A DNA stretch of 64,000 bases from Pseudomonas orientalis (lineage in GTDB: Bacteria; Pseudomonadota; Gammaproteobacteria; Pseudomonadales; Pseudomonadaceae), in assembly GCF_022807995.1 (NCBI RefSeq), contig NZ_CP094351.1:4759501-4823500 (forward strand). Reading direction: 5' to 3'. This document shows, one piece after another, positions 34,947 to 44,353 of this stretch. The notes below the pieces were generated by a model, which was given only the letters and a program-made list of their open reading frames with translations, made no database searches and was not told the DNA's origin. Position numbers and translations under genes: made by a program. Numbering within the stretch: the stretch's first letter is position 1; every line of letters begins with the position of its first letter.

Positions 34947-35282
34947 TCACTTCGCCATCATGTAGGTGTGGATGCTGAACATGATCCACAGCGACAGACC
35001 AACCAGCAGAACGATCACCAGGCCCGCGAACACGAACGCAATCACGTTCTCGCGCTGCTCTTTGGAACGATCCAGGTGCAGGAAGTACACCAGGTGAACC
35101 AGGACCTGAATCACCGCGAACGCCAGGACGATCATCAAGGTGATCGACTTCGGCAGGGTTGGGTACATCACCAGGCCGAACGGGATCAGGGTCAGGATGA
35201 CCGACAGGATAAAGCCGATGGCGTAAGACTTTACGCTGCCGTGGCTTGAATCGTGGCTGTCATGGGAGTGTGCATTAGCCAT
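34947..35282 (-). CDS. cyoD: Cytochrome bo3 oxidase subunit IV
   Basis: A 111-residue membrane protein with a His/Ser-rich N-terminus (MANAHSHDSHDSSHGS) and three helices, standard for CyoD, which helps assemble copper and hemes in subunit I. The start overlaps the cyoC stop by one base (TAATG), so translation is coupled. Confidence 0.95.
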   Translation of the reverse strand: MANAHSHDSHDSSHGSVKSYAIGFILSVILTLIPFGLVMYPTLPKSITLMIVLAFAVIQVLVHLVYFLHLDRSKEQRENVIAFVFAGLVIVLLVGLSLWIMFSIHTYMMAK

Positions 35283-35908
35283 TACAGAGTCCCCATCAAG
35301 TAAACGACGGTGAATACGCAGATCCAGACCACGTCCAGGAAGTGCCAGAACAGGCTCAGGCAGCTCAGGCGGGTCTTGTTGGTGTTGGTCAGGCCGTGCT
35401 TATTGACCTGATACATCATCACCGCCATCCACAGCAGGCCGGCGGATACGTGCAGACCGTGGGTGCCGACCAGCGTGAAGAACGCCGACAGGAAACCGGA
35501 ACGGTGCGGGCCGTAGCCTTCGGAGATCAGCAGGTGGAACTCGTTGATCTCCATACCGATGAAGCCCAGGCCGAACAGGAAGGTCAGTGCCAACCAGCTC
35601 AGGACGCCTTTCTTGTTGCCCTTGTAGAAGGCCAACATGGCGAAGCCGTAGGTGATCGAGCTGAACAACAGCAAGGCGGTTTCGCCGAGCACGTAAGGCA
35701 GTTCGAAGATGTCGTGGCCCGACGGGCCACCCGCTACGTTGTTTACCAGTACCGCGTACACCGCGAAGATCGATGCAAACAAGATGCAGTCGGTCATCAG
35801 GTAGAGCCAGAAACCGAAGACGGTTATTGGCCCCGAGTCGTGGTGATGGTCATCGTGCCCATGGTCATCGACATGGGCGTGTCCAGCATTGGTCACTAAG
35901 TTCGACAT
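35282..35908 (-). CDS. cyoC: Cytochrome bo3 oxidase subunit III
   Basis: A 208-residue inner-membrane subunit with five helices (YLMTDCILFASIFAVYAVLV ... HGLHVSAGLLWMAVMMYQV ... FWHFLDVVWICVFTVVYL). The N-terminal His-rich stretch (HAHVDDHGHDDHHHDS) is common in Pseudomonas CyoC. 3 bases separate it from cyoB. Confidence 0.95.
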   Translation of the reverse strand: MSNLVTNAGHAHVDDHGHDDHHHDSGPITVFGFWLYLMTDCILFASIFAVYAVLVNNVAGGPSGHDIFELPYVLGETALLLFSSITYGFAMLAFYKGNKKGVLSWLALTFLFGLGFIGMEINEFHLLISEGYGPHRSGFLSAFFTLVGTHGLHVSAGLLWMAVMMYQVNKHGLTNTNKTRLSCLSLFWHFLDVVWICVFTVVYLMGTL

Positions 35909-35911
35909 GGT

Positions 35912-37930
35912 TTAAGCCTGTTCCAACGAGGTTTCTACACGGTTGGCCGGAATCTTCTTCTCGGCTACCAGGCGAGCGTGCTGCTCGGCTTCGATGCGTT
36001 CGATCGTTTCGACCGGCACCATGTAGCCTTGATCATCACGGGCAGCGTGAATGATGAAGTAACCGATAGTGCCCACCAGGCCCACGATCGCCAGCCACCA
36101 GATGTGCCAGATCATCGCGAAACCGAACACGGTCAACAGCGCGCCCATCACCACGCCGGTGGCGGTGTTGTTCGGCATGTGGATCGGCTCGTAGTGCGCA
36201 GGTTTCTGGTACGCAGTACCGTCTTCCTTGGCTTCGGTGAACGCATCGATGGTGTTCGCGGTAGGAATCACGGCGAAGTTGTAGAACGGTGGTGGCGACG
36301 AGGTCGACCATTCCAGGGTGTGGCCGTTCCATGGGTCGCCGGATTCGCAAGCGTTCTGCTTACGGTCACGCACACTCACGTACAGCTGGATCAGCTGGCA
36401 GGCGATGCCCACAGCGATCATCACCGCACCGAACATGGCGACGTACAGGTACGGCACCCACTCAGGGTTGGTGGTGGCGTTCAGACGACGGGTCATACCC
36501 ATGAAGCCCAGTGCATAGAGCGGCATGAACGCGACGAAGAAGCCCGAGATCCAGAACCAGAATGCAGCCTTGCCCCAGCCTTCGTGCAGCTTGAAGCCGA
36601 ACGCTTTCGGGAAGTAGAAGCTGAAACCGGCGATGTAGCCGAATACCGCGCCGCCGATGATCACGTTGTGGAAGTGAGCGATCACGAACAGGCTGTTGTG
36701 CAGTACGAAGTCAGCACCCGGGATGGCCAGCAGTACGCCGGTCATGCCGCCGATGGCGAAGGTCACCATGAAGCCCAGGGTCCACAGGACCTGGCTGGTC
36801 ATGCGTAGACGACCGTGGTAGATGGTGAACAGCCAGTTGAACAGCTTCACCCCCGTCGGGATGGAAATCAGCATCGTCGCCAGGCCGAAGAAGGCGTTGA
36901 CGCTGGCCCCCGAACCCATGGTGAAGAAGTGGTGCAGCCACACCATGAAGCCCAGTACCGAGATGGCGCCCGATGCGTAGACCATCGAGTGGTGACCGAA
37001 CAGGCGCTTGCCGGTAAAGGTCGAAATCACTTCGGAGAAGATACCGAACGCTGGCAGGATCAGGATGTACACCTCAGGGTGACCCCACGCCCAGAACAGG
37101 TTCACGTACATCATTGGATTGCCACCAAGTTCATTGGTGAAAATGTGGAAATCCAGGTAACGGTCAAGCGACAGCAGCGCCATGGTGGCGGCCAGGATCG
37201 GGAACGAAGCCACGATCAGGACGTTTGCCCAGGTGCAGGTCCAGGTGAAGATCGGCATGTCCATCAATTTCATGCCAGGGGCGCGCATCTTCAGGACGGT
37301 GGCCAGGAAGTTGACCCCCGTCAATGTCGTCCCGAGTCCTGATAACTGTAGCGCCCAGATGTAGTAGTCCACACCCACGCCAGGGCTGTATTGCAGGCCC
37401 GACAGCGGCGGATACGCAACCCAACCGGTCTTGGCGAATTCGCCGACGCCCAGGGACACGTTGATCAGCACCACGCCCGATACCAGCAGCCAGAAGCTCA
37501 GGGAGTTCAGGAACGGGTAGGCAACGTCACGGGCACCGATCTGCAGCGGCAAGGCAAGGTTCATCAGGCCGGTGAAGAAAGGCATCGCCATGAAGATGAT
37601 CATGATCACACCGTGGGCGGTGAAGATCTGGTCATAGTGTTCAGGTGGCAGGTAGCCAGGCGAACCCTCGGTGGCCATGGCCAGCTGGGTACGCATCATG
37701 ATGGCGTCGGCAAAACCACGCAGCAGCATGACCATGGCCACGATGACGTACATGACGCCGATTTTCTTGTGGTCGACCGACGTCAACCACTCGGTCCACA
37801 GGTAGGTCCACTTCTTGAAGTACGTGATACCCGCAAACAGTGCCAGACCACCCAGCGCGATCATGGCGATGGTCACCATCACGATCGGCTCGTGGAATGG
37901 GACCGCGTCCCAACTTAATTTACCAAACAT
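35912..37930 (-). CDS. cyoB: Cytochrome bo3 ubiquinol oxidase subunit I
   Basis: A 672-residue catalytic subunit carrying heme b, heme o3 and CuB, reducing oxygen and pumping protons. Recognisable motifs: FTAHGVIMIIFMAMPF (low-spin heme His), WAWGHPEVYILILPAFGI (CuB His and cross-linked Tyr), VWLHHFFTMG (CuB His pair) and VLHNSLFVIAHFHNVIIGG (heme His residues). Fifteen or so helices. 3 bases from cyoA. Confidence 0.97.
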   Translation of the reverse strand: MFGKLSWDAVPFHEPIVMVTIAMIALGGLALFAGITYFKKWTYLWTEWLTSVDHKKIGVMYVIVAMVMLLRGFADAIMMRTQLAMATEGSPGYLPPEHYDQIFTAHGVIMIIFMAMPFFTGLMNLALPLQIGARDVAYPFLNSLSFWLLVSGVVLINVSLGVGEFAKTGWVAYPPLSGLQYSPGVGVDYYIWALQLSGLGTTLTGVNFLATVLKMRAPGMKLMDMPIFTWTCTWANVLIVASFPILAATMALLSLDRYLDFHIFTNELGGNPMMYVNLFWAWGHPEVYILILPAFGIFSEVISTFTGKRLFGHHSMVYASGAISVLGFMVWLHHFFTMGSGASVNAFFGLATMLISIPTGVKLFNWLFTIYHGRLRMTSQVLWTLGFMVTFAIGGMTGVLLAIPGADFVLHNSLFVIAHFHNVIIGGAVFGYIAGFSFYFPKAFGFKLHEGWGKAAFWFWISGFFVAFMPLYALGFMGMTRRLNATTNPEWVPYLYVAMFGAVMIAVGIACQLIQLYVSVRDRKQNACESGDPWNGHTLEWSTSSPPPFYNFAVIPTANTIDAFTEAKEDGTAYQKPAHYEPIHMPNNTATGVVMGALLTVFGFAMIWHIWWLAIVGLVGTIGYFIIHAARDDQGYMVPVETIERIEAEQHARLVAEKKIPANRVETSLEQA

Positions 37931-37933
37931 CGT

Positions 37934-38875
37934 TTACTCCTCTGCCCCAGCAGTTGAATGCGCGCCTGTGTCAGAACCTTCAACCGCGGCCACTTCTTTC
38001 TTCTCGTGCTTGACCGGCTTGCCTGGCTTCATACCTTCGTACTTGTCGACGATTTTCTGAAACAGGTTCGGTTCAAACGCGGAGTACAGCGCGACAGGGT
38101 TGTTCTGGCTTGGTTTGGTCAGGGCGTCGTATTCAGCTTGATCAAGCTGTTTAGGTGCGGCCTTGACTTCGGCTACCCAGGCGTCAAATTCTTCCTGGCT
38201 CGTCGAGATCGCTTTGAATTTCATGCCGGTGAAGCCAGCGCCGCTGTAGTTGGCGGAGATGCCTTCCATTTCAGCTTTCTGGTTGGCGATCAGGTGCAGC
38301 TTGGTCTGCATGCCTGCCATCGCGTAGATCTGGCCGCCCAGGGCCGGGATGAAGAACGAGTTCATCACGGCGTCGGAGGTGATCTTGAAGTTAAGCGGAG
38401 TGTGCTCCGGGAACCGGATCTGGTTCACAGTGGCGATACCCAGGTCCGGGTAGATGAACAGCCACTTCCAGTCCAGCGCGACCACTTCGATGTTGATCGG
38501 CTTGACGTCCGATTCCAGCGGACGGTACGGGTCCAGTGCGTGGGTGGACTTGTAGGTCACATAACCCAGGGCAATGATGATGAGGATCGGCACCAGCCAC
38601 ACTGCGATTTCGATCTTGGTGGAGTGCGACCACTTCGGCGCGTAGGTGGCGCTGGTGTTGGACGCGCGGTATTTCCAGGCGAAGGCGAAGGTCATGATGA
38701 TCACAGGGACCACGACCAGCAGCATCAGCAGGGTAGCGGTGATGATCAGGTTTCGTTCATCCAGACCGACCTGTCCTTTTGGGTCGAGCAAGGTCCACTT
38801 GCAGCCTCCCAGCATTAACATCATGCCAAGCAGCGGCAAAAAGCCTAGTAATCGGGGGTACCTGTTTTTACTCAT
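37934..38875 (-). CDS. cyoA: Cytochrome bo3 oxidase subunit II
   Basis: About 313 residues from ATG 38875 (MSKNRYPRLLGFLPLLGMMLMLGGC), a lipoprotein signal with lipobox LGGC; the longer frame to 38929 is not family-like. Two helices and a periplasmic cupredoxin fold without the CuA ligands, typical of quinol oxidases (LDWKWLFIYPDLGIATVNQIRFPEHTPLNFKITSDAVMNSFFIPALGGQIYAM). First gene of the operon, preceded by a GAGGT ribosome-binding site. Confidence 0.95.
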   Translation of the reverse strand: MSKNRYPRLLGFLPLLGMMLMLGGCKWTLLDPKGQVGLDERNLIITATLLMLLVVVPVIIMTFAFAWKYRASNTSATYAPKWSHSTKIEIAVWLVPILIIIALGYVTYKSTHALDPYRPLESDVKPINIEVVALDWKWLFIYPDLGIATVNQIRFPEHTPLNFKITSDAVMNSFFIPALGGQIYAMAGMQTKLHLIANQKAEMEGISANYSGAGFTGMKFKAISTSQEEFDAWVAEVKAAPKQLDQAEYDALTKPSQNNPVALYSAFEPNLFQKIVDKYEGMKPGKPVKHEKKEVAAVEGSDTGAHSTAGAEE

Positions 38876-39345
38876 CTCACGACCTCTAAAGCAGCTTGCG
38901 CAATGCAGTTGGGTTTTGATCGCCAACACTTCACCCTGCCAAGGGTTGGCATTTCTCTTCGATTGAATAAGAGCCTGCCCGTCACGTCATAGCTGTACGT
39001 TTCACGGACCTGCGGTGAGTTCTTATTCGATTTCGTGGCTAAAGGCCTTGTTACAGACCAATTCCATTTGGTGCGGATAGTTGAAGGCTGCCGGAACCTG
39101 GGGTCGCACAGAGCCTTCCATCTGCTCCTCGACCGCTCCAATGCTCAAATATTGAACAGCACCGGACATTCAGTGCGGGCGATTGTAGTTAGCTAGCGAT
39201 GTATAAACCATGTCTGATAAAGAAATAATTTTTATCGATTACAGCAATAATCCTTCACCATTCCTGCAAGGGTTCACGATGTTATCGCGTTCAATTCTCA
39301 ACAAAAACCACAAAAATCGCGTTGTCATTGGGCAGATTGCCACTC

Positions 39346-39364
39346 CCCTTACACACTGTAAGGG
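39346..39364. promoter_or_regulatory. 19-base inverted repeat in the cyo-dsbB intergenic region
   Basis: CCCTTACA (39346-39353) and TGTAAGGG (39357-39364) are perfect inverted repeats with a three-base spacer. It could be an operator or a hairpin; there is no T-run, so it is not a terminator. Target gene unknown. Confidence 0.3.
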
Positions 39365-39614
39365 CATGGTAAACGCAGTAAAGTCCCCATAAAACAAGGC
39401 ATTCGCAGACCCGTCCGGTGCGCGAACTCCACGCGCCTGGCGGTGTCTTTCAAACCACAAACTGACAGCACAGTTTGCACACCGGATGCAAATCCAGGGG
39501 CTGGTCCGGCCGGTTTCGAACCGCCTGCGACAACCTCAGTGTGACAACATGTCGCACGCTGCGCTGCGCATTTGTTGCCGCTCGTCACGGCGCTTTCACA
39601 AATCCCTGCGAACC

Positions 39615-39654
39615 AAAACGCCCCGGCCTTCGCTCAAGGAGACCGGGGCGTTTT
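39615..39654 (-). terminator. Terminator downstream of dsbB
   Basis: AAAACGCCCCGG and CCGGGGCGTTTT form a long GC-rich stem with A/T runs on both sides, about 12 bases after the dsbB stop. Symmetric, so it can work in both directions. Confidence 0.9.
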
Positions 39655-39665
39655 GTCGAACGGGT

Positions 39666-40172
39666 TCAGGCTTTGGGATGGCGATTGCGATAGATGCACA
39701 GGGGCACCAGGATCACGGTCAGCACGAAGGCGACCAACGCCCATTGCGCCAGGGACAGGCCCAGGATCGGCGGATAAGGCGTGCTGCAGAAGCCGTCGAC
39801 CTGAAAGCCCAGGGGAAACACTTTGGCCAGCGGCAGATCATCGACGATCGGCTGCAGCACATCGATGCCGCAACTGACTTGAGGGAAAAACTGGGTGTAC
39901 ACGTGGTGACCGGCAGCCGCCACACCACCCACGGCGCTGAGCACCACCAGGCCCTCAAAGAACGTGACCGCGCCTTTGGTGCGCATCGCGGCCCCGATGA
40001 ACGCAAAGAGCGCGATCAGCAGCAAGGCGTAGCGTTGCAGGATGCACAGCGGGCATGGCGCTTCGCCCAGCACCACTTGCATGTACAACGCGCCGCCGAT
40101 CAGCGCCAGGCAGATGATGCCCAGCAACACCAGAAAGCGCCGCTCCCTGCCCAAACGCATTTCGTCACTCAT
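39666..40172 (-). CDS. dsbB: DsbB-type disulfide bond formation protein
   Basis: A 168-residue inner-membrane protein from ATG 40172 (MSDEMRLGRERR); the frame is open to 40217. Four helices; first redox pair C40-P-L-C43 in EAPCPLCILQRYAL, second pair in the periplasmic loop (FPQVSCGID and DGFCSTPYPP). It reoxidises DsbA with ubiquinone. Pseudomonads often carry two DsbB paralogues; which one this is cannot be told. Confidence 0.9.
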   Translation of the reverse strand: MSDEMRLGRERRFLVLLGIICLALIGGALYMQVVLGEAPCPLCILQRYALLLIALFAFIGAAMRTKGAVTFFEGLVVLSAVGGVAAAGHHVYTQFFPQVSCGIDVLQPIVDDLPLAKVFPLGFQVDGFCSTPYPPILGLSLAQWALVAFVLTVILVPLCIYRNRHPKA

Positions 40173-40278
40173 CTCCGGTTTCCTTTGTTTGTGCCTGATG
40201 GCAACAAGTTTACACACAGGCAGTGGTTAAAACAGAGAAGGGTTAACACCGGATTAATCAGGAAAAATGGAGAGCAGA

Positions 40279-40306
40279 TGTGGGAGGGGGCTTGCCCCTT
40301 CCCACA
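40279..40306. repeat. Collapsed REP pair
   Basis: TGTGGGAGGGGGCTTGCCCC runs directly into TTCCCACAT, i.e. REPIN ends with the spacer and one inner arm deleted. It lies between dsbB and the hmp stop. Confidence 0.7.
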
Positions 40307-40331
40307 TTGGGTCACCGTTGCTGCGAAGAAC

Positions 40332-41513
40332 TTATTCCAACGCCGCAGCGGGGCCGAAGAACTCGTAGCGACTTTGTTTCTCGGGCACACCCAGCGCCTT
40401 CAGGTGCTGCTTGATCGCGGCCATGAAGCCTTTAGGCCCCAGGAAATACGCATCAATATCGCGCTGCTCGGGCAACCACGCCGCCAGTTGCTCCTGGCTC
40501 AGCAGGCCGATCTTGTCCGCCGCCGGGCTCACGCCGTCATCCTCGGCATAACAGTAGAAGTGCTTGAGCTGCGGATGCTTGGCCGCCAGGGCGTCCACCC
40601 AGTCACGGAACGCATGCACCCCGCCATTGCGCGCGCAGTGGATAAAGTGCACCGGACGCTCGGTGGCCAGGGCTGCTTCGAGCATCGGCAGGGTTGGCGT
40701 AATGCCCACCCCGCCGCTGATCAGCACCAGCGGCTTGTCGCTGGCGGCCAGGGTGAACTCGCCCGCGGGCGGGAACAGGTCAATGGTCGCGCCGACGTGC
40801 AGTTGGTCATGCAGGTAATTGGAGACCCGCCCACCGGCTTCGCGCTTGACGCTGATGCGGTACAGGCCGGCATCGCTCAGGGCCGACAGGGAGTAGTTGC
40901 GACGCACCTCCTCGCCATCGAGCACCAGCTTCATGCCGATGTATTGGCCGGGGGCAGCGTTGAGGATCGGGCCGTTGTCCACCGGGGCAAAGTAGAACGA
41001 GATGATCTCGGCGCTCTCCTCCACACGCTTGACCAGCACGAACGGCCGCGCACCGCGCCAGCCACCGGGCGCCTGGGCTTTCTCGTCGTAGATAGCCGCT
41101 TCGGCGCCGATCAGTATGTCCGCCAACTGGCCATACGCCGCGCCCCAGGCGCTCATTACTTCAGGGGTGGCTATCTCATTGCCCAGCACCTCGGAAATAG
41201 CCCGCAGCAGGCAGGCACCGACGATCGGGTAGTGTTCCGGCAGTATCTGCAAGGCCACATGCTTGTTGATGATCCTGGCCACCAGGTCGCCCAGTTGGTC
41301 CAGCTGGTCGATATGCCGTGCGTACATCAGCACGCCATTGGCCAGGGCACGAGGCTGGTCGCCGCTGGCCTGGTGGGCCTGGTTGAACAGGGGGCGAACT
41401 TCAGGGTATTCGGACAGCATCATGCGGTAGAAATGGGTAATCAGCGCCTCGCCGCCACTTTCCAGCAGGGGCACGGTGGATTTGACGATGGCACGGTCTT
41501 GGGCACTCAGCAT
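40332..41513 (-). CDS. hmp: Flavohemoprotein, nitric oxide dioxygenase
   Basis: A 393-residue NO-detoxifying enzyme: globin domain (1-140; proximal His in IINKHVALQI, distal Tyr/Gln region FYRMMLSEYPEVRPLFNQ), FAD-binding domain (RRNYSLSALSD) and NAD-binding domain (VLISGGVGITPTLPMLE; YFLGPKGFM). It converts NO and O2 to nitrate with NADH. Divergent from norR; the 146-base region between contains three NorR sites and a sigma-54-like promoter pointing at hmp. Confidence 0.95.
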   Translation of the reverse strand: MLSAQDRAIVKSTVPLLESGGEALITHFYRMMLSEYPEVRPLFNQAHQASGDQPRALANGVLMYARHIDQLDQLGDLVARIINKHVALQILPEHYPIVGACLLRAISEVLGNEIATPEVMSAWGAAYGQLADILIGAEAAIYDEKAQAPGGWRGARPFVLVKRVEESAEIISFYFAPVDNGPILNAAPGQYIGMKLVLDGEEVRRNYSLSALSDAGLYRISVKREAGGRVSNYLHDQLHVGATIDLFPPAGEFTLAASDKPLVLISGGVGITPTLPMLEAALATERPVHFIHCARNGGVHAFRDWVDALAAKHPQLKHFYCYAEDDGVSPAADKIGLLSQEQLAAWLPEQRDIDAYFLGPKGFMAAIKQHLKALGVPEKQSRYEFFGPAAALE

Positions 41514-41552
41514 GGGAGACTCCTGGGTCTTTTAACGAATGCCTCTGGTTAC

Positions 41553-41567
41553 TCAGTAATCGTGCCA
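41553..41567 (-). promoter_or_regulatory. Sigma-54-like promoter of hmp
   Basis: On the minus strand TGGCACGATTACTGA matches the -24/-12 consensus TGGCACG-N4-TTGC with changes at two positions of the -12 box (CTGA). It lies 40 bases upstream of the hmp start codon and downstream of the NorR sites, the expected geometry. Confidence 0.7.
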
Positions 41568-41593
41568 ACTTATAAAGTCTTTATTTTCAGAAG

Positions 41594-41645
41594 GTTAGAA
41601 TCACTGTAGTCAGTATGACCTCTGACAGCTTATAGTCATAAGGAC
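41594..41645. promoter_or_regulatory. Three NorR binding sites
   Basis: GT-N7-AC sites at 41594-41604 (GTTAGAATCAC), 41609-41619 (GTCAGTATGAC) and 41635-41645 (GTCATAAGGAC). Three such enhancer sites are the arrangement known from NorR-controlled norVW in E. coli. The third lies 14 bases before the norR start, so NorR may repress itself. Confidence 0.8.
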
Positions 41646-41659
41646 TACAAGGAGTCACT

Positions 41660-43204
41660 ATGACTGCACAACCGCTGCTCACCACTCTGCTGCCTTTGGT
41701 CGCCGACCTGTCACGGGAACTGCCCGAAGGCGAGCGCTATCGACGGCTGCTGCACGCCATGCGCGCCCTGCTGCCGTGCGACGCCGCCGCACTGCTGCGC
41801 CTGGATGGCGAATGGCTGGTGCCGCTGGCCGTGGATGGGCTGAGCGCCGATACCTTGGGCCGACGCTTCAAAATCAGCGAACACCCGCGCTTTGAGGTGT
41901 TGCTGAGCAACCCCGGCCCTACCCGCTTCGACAGCGACAGCCCATTGCCCGACCCTTACGACGGTCTGGTGGACGGCCTGCATGGACACCTGGAAGTACA
42001 CGACTGCATGGGCTGCCCGTTGTTTATCGACGACCGGCCCTGGGGCCTGCTGACCCTGGATGCCCTCGACATCGAGCGCTTTGAACGGGTCGAACTCGAC
42101 GCCCTGCAAGCCTTTGCCAGCCTTGCCGCCGCCACCGTCAACGTCGCCGAGCGCATTGAACGCCTGGCGTTGCGCGCCGAAGACGAGCACCAGCGTGCCG
42201 AGATCTACCGTCAGGCCAGCGGCCAGCAGCACAAGGAAATGATCGGCCAGAGCAAAGCACACAAGCATCTGGTGGACGAGATCAAACTGGTGGGCGGCAG
42301 TGACCTGACCGTGCTGATCACCGGTGAAACCGGGGTCGGCAAGGAGCTGGTGGCCCAGGCGATCCACGCCGCTTCGGCGCGGGCCGACAAACCGCTGATC
42401 AGCCTCAACTGCGCTGCGCTGCCCGAGACGCTGGTGGAAAGCGAGCTGTTCGGTCATGTGCGCGGCGCCTTCACCGGCGCGCTGAATGAACGCCGGGGCA
42501 AATTCGAGTTGGCCAATGGCGGCACCTTGTTCCTGGATGAAGTGGGCGAGCTGTCGCTGACCGTGCAGGCCAAACTGCTGCGCGTACTGCAGAGCGGCCA
42601 GTTGCAGCGCCTGGGTTCGGACAAGGAGCATCAGGTGAATGTGCGCCTGATTGCCGCCACCAATCGTGACCTGGCTGAGGAAGTGCGCACTGGCCGCTAC
42701 CGCGCCGACTTCTACCACCGCTTGAGCGTCTACCCGCTGAAAGTGCCTGCGCTACGTGAACGCGGGCGCGATGTGCTGCTGCTGGCCGGGTTCTTTCTGG
42801 AGCACAACCGCTCACGCATGGGCCTGGGCAGTCTGCGCCTGACCAGCGATGCCCAGGCCGCACTGCTGGCCTACGACTGGCCGGGCAATGTGCGCGAGTT
42901 GGAACACTTGATCGGACGCAGCGCGCTCAAAGCCTTGGGCCACTGCCGCGAGCGGCCGAAGATTCTCAGCCTGAGCGCCGCGGACCTGGACCTGCCGAAT
43001 GTCGGCGCAGCGGCCGTCGACGCACCGCTCGCCACCGCCCCCGAAGTCACCGGCGACCTGCGCCAGGCCACCGAGCACTTCCAGCGCCAGGTCATCAGCG
43101 CCTGCCTGGAACGCCATCAACACAACTGGGCCGGCGCCGCCCGCGAACTGGGCCTGGACCGCGCCAACCTCGGCCGCATGGCCAGGCGCCTTGGACTGAA
43201 ATAG
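41660..43204 (+). CDS. norR: NO-responsive sigma-54-dependent activator
   Basis: A 514-residue enhancer-binding protein. The GAF domain (~15-175) holds the NO-binding non-heme iron. The AAA core has Walker A GETGVGKE with K228, the sigma-54-contacting GAFTGA loop at 269-274 and GGTLFLDEVGEL. The C-terminal Fis-type helix-turn-helix is near 475-510 (HNWAGAARELGLDRANLGRMARRL). NO binding relieves GAF repression and activates hmp. AAGGAG precedes the start. Confidence 0.95.
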   Translation: MTAQPLLTTLLPLVADLSRELPEGERYRRLLHAMRALLPCDAAALLRLDGEWLVPLAVDGLSADTLGRRFKISEHPRFEVLLSNPGPTRFDSDSPLPDPYDGLVDGLHGHLEVHDCMGCPLFIDDRPWGLLTLDALDIERFERVELDALQAFASLAAATVNVAERIERLALRAEDEHQRAEIYRQASGQQHKEMIGQSKAHKHLVDEIKLVGGSDLTVLITGETGVGKELVAQAIHAASARADKPLISLNCAALPETLVESELFGHVRGAFTGALNERRGKFELANGGTLFLDEVGELSLTVQAKLLRVLQSGQLQRLGSDKEHQVNVRLIAATNRDLAEEVRTGRYRADFYHRLSVYPLKVPALRERGRDVLLLAGFFLEHNRSRMGLGSLRLTSDAQAALLAYDWPGNVRELEHLIGRSALKALGHCRERPKILSLSAADLDLPNVGAAAVDAPLATAPEVTGDLRQATEHFQRQVISACLERHQHNWAGAARELGLDRANLGRMARRLGLK

Positions 43205-43224
43205 GCAGGTCACCTGGTATCCAA

Positions 43225-43313
43225 TGTGGGAGGGGGCTTGCCCCCGATAGCAGTGTGTCAGTCAATGCATGTGTCAACTGCAAGGCCGCTATCGGGGGCA
43301 AGCCCCCTCCCAC
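43225..43313. repeat. REPIN (spacer type A)
   Basis: Inverted REP pair with spacer GTGTGTCAGTCAATGCATGT, between the ends of norR and the EamA gene. Confidence 0.9.
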
Positions 43314-43314
43314 C

Positions 43315-44217
43315 TTAGACCTGCTTTGCATTGAAAATCGGGGTGGCAGGCCGGGGTTTGCGAAACACCAGCACATTGCCCAGCATGACCAGCACCAACC
43401 CCACCAGCGCCGGGGCCGTCCACTGATAGCCCTCGGCAAATGCCGATACGTTCAACGCCACCACCGGGAACAAGACCGTGCAGTACGCCGCCTTCTCCGG
43501 TCCCATGCGGCCGACCAGGGTGAGGTATGCGGTAAACCCGATGACCGACCCCGGGATCACCAGGTACCACAGCGCGCCGATATACCGTGCGCTCCACTCC
43601 ATCTCGAACGCAATACCGCGCACTGCGCAATAGGCCGCCAGCATCGCCGCGCCATAGGCCATGCCCCAGGCGTTGGTGGTCAACGGCTTGAGCCCGGCTT
43701 TCTGTTGCAGGCTCGACAGCATATTGCCCGCCGAGAAACACAGGGTTCCCAGCAGCGCCAAGGCAAGGCCGAGCAAGGTCTGCGGGCTGGCGGTATGCCC
43801 GACCACTTCCGGCCAGAACATGAACCCCAGGCCCAGCAATCCAAGCGCACCGCCCATCACCACATTGCGGGCGACCCGCTGACCGAAAAACACCCGGGCA
43901 TTCAGCGCATTCCACAAGGTCGCCGTGGAAAACACCACCGCCACCAGCCCGCTGGGGATCCACTGGCTGGCGGTGAGAAAACACATGAAGTTGACGCAAA
44001 ACAGGCACAGGCCCTGGGCCAGGCAGATCAGATGCCCGCGCCGGTTCATCACTTGCAGCCGGCGACTGAGCAGCAACAGCACAAACAGCACCAGCGCCGC
44101 CAGGCCGAAGCGATAAACGATCGATACGGGAATCGCCACCACGCCCAACTGCCATTTGAGCGCAATCCAGGTGGTGCCCCAGATCAGCACCGTGAGTAAA
44201 TACAGGGAAAGGTTCAT
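43315..44217 (-). CDS. DMT superfamily EamA-type transporter
   Basis: About 300 residues from ATG 44217 (MNLSLYLLTVLIWGTTWIALKWQLG), the family start; the frame is open to 44355. Ten helices in two EamA repeats. Divergent from the AraC regulator, with a 136-base shared region, which suggests that the regulator controls it. Substrate unknown. The C-terminus abuts a REPIN. Confidence 0.85.
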   Translation of the reverse strand: MNLSLYLLTVLIWGTTWIALKWQLGVVAIPVSIVYRFGLAALVLFVLLLLSRRLQVMNRRGHLICLAQGLCLFCVNFMCFLTASQWIPSGLVAVVFSTATLWNALNARVFFGQRVARNVVMGGALGLLGLGFMFWPEVVGHTASPQTLLGLALALLGTLCFSAGNMLSSLQQKAGLKPLTTNAWGMAYGAAMLAAYCAVRGIAFEMEWSARYIGALWYLVIPGSVIGFTAYLTLVGRMGPEKAAYCTVLFPVVALNVSAFAEGYQWTAPALVGLVLVMLGNVLVFRKPRPATPIFNAKQV

Positions 44218-44353
44218 GGTGGGCTCCGATAAGTGAGCCCCAGTGTCGCTGTTACCGCGTGCCGTTCTCTTGCACATTCTTGCGCTTTTGTCGGAAGCGG
44301 GGATCACAGCGCCATGACGGCGGGGTAGGATGCCAAACGTCGGAGAACACAGC

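Larger units (their letters stand above)
38876..39665. other. Long intergenic region upstream of cyoA
   Basis: No convincing gene in about 790 bases. The right end holds the dsbB terminator. A perfect inverted repeat CCCTTACA-N3-TGTAAGGG lies at 39346-39364. A 60-codon frame at 39210-39392 has no family match or clear ribosome-binding site and is not called. The cyo promoter must lie within the first few hundred bases; no Anr box was found by eye. Confidence 0.5.

Noticed and set aside
39210..39392. A 60-codon frame in the cyo upstream region
   Set aside because: No convincing ribosome-binding site, family similarity or operon context.
39486..41609. A 707-codon plus-strand open frame antisense to dsbB and hmp
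   Set aside because: It runs opposite two clear genes with family motifs and has no recognisable domain; long antisense frames are expected in GC-rich DNA.
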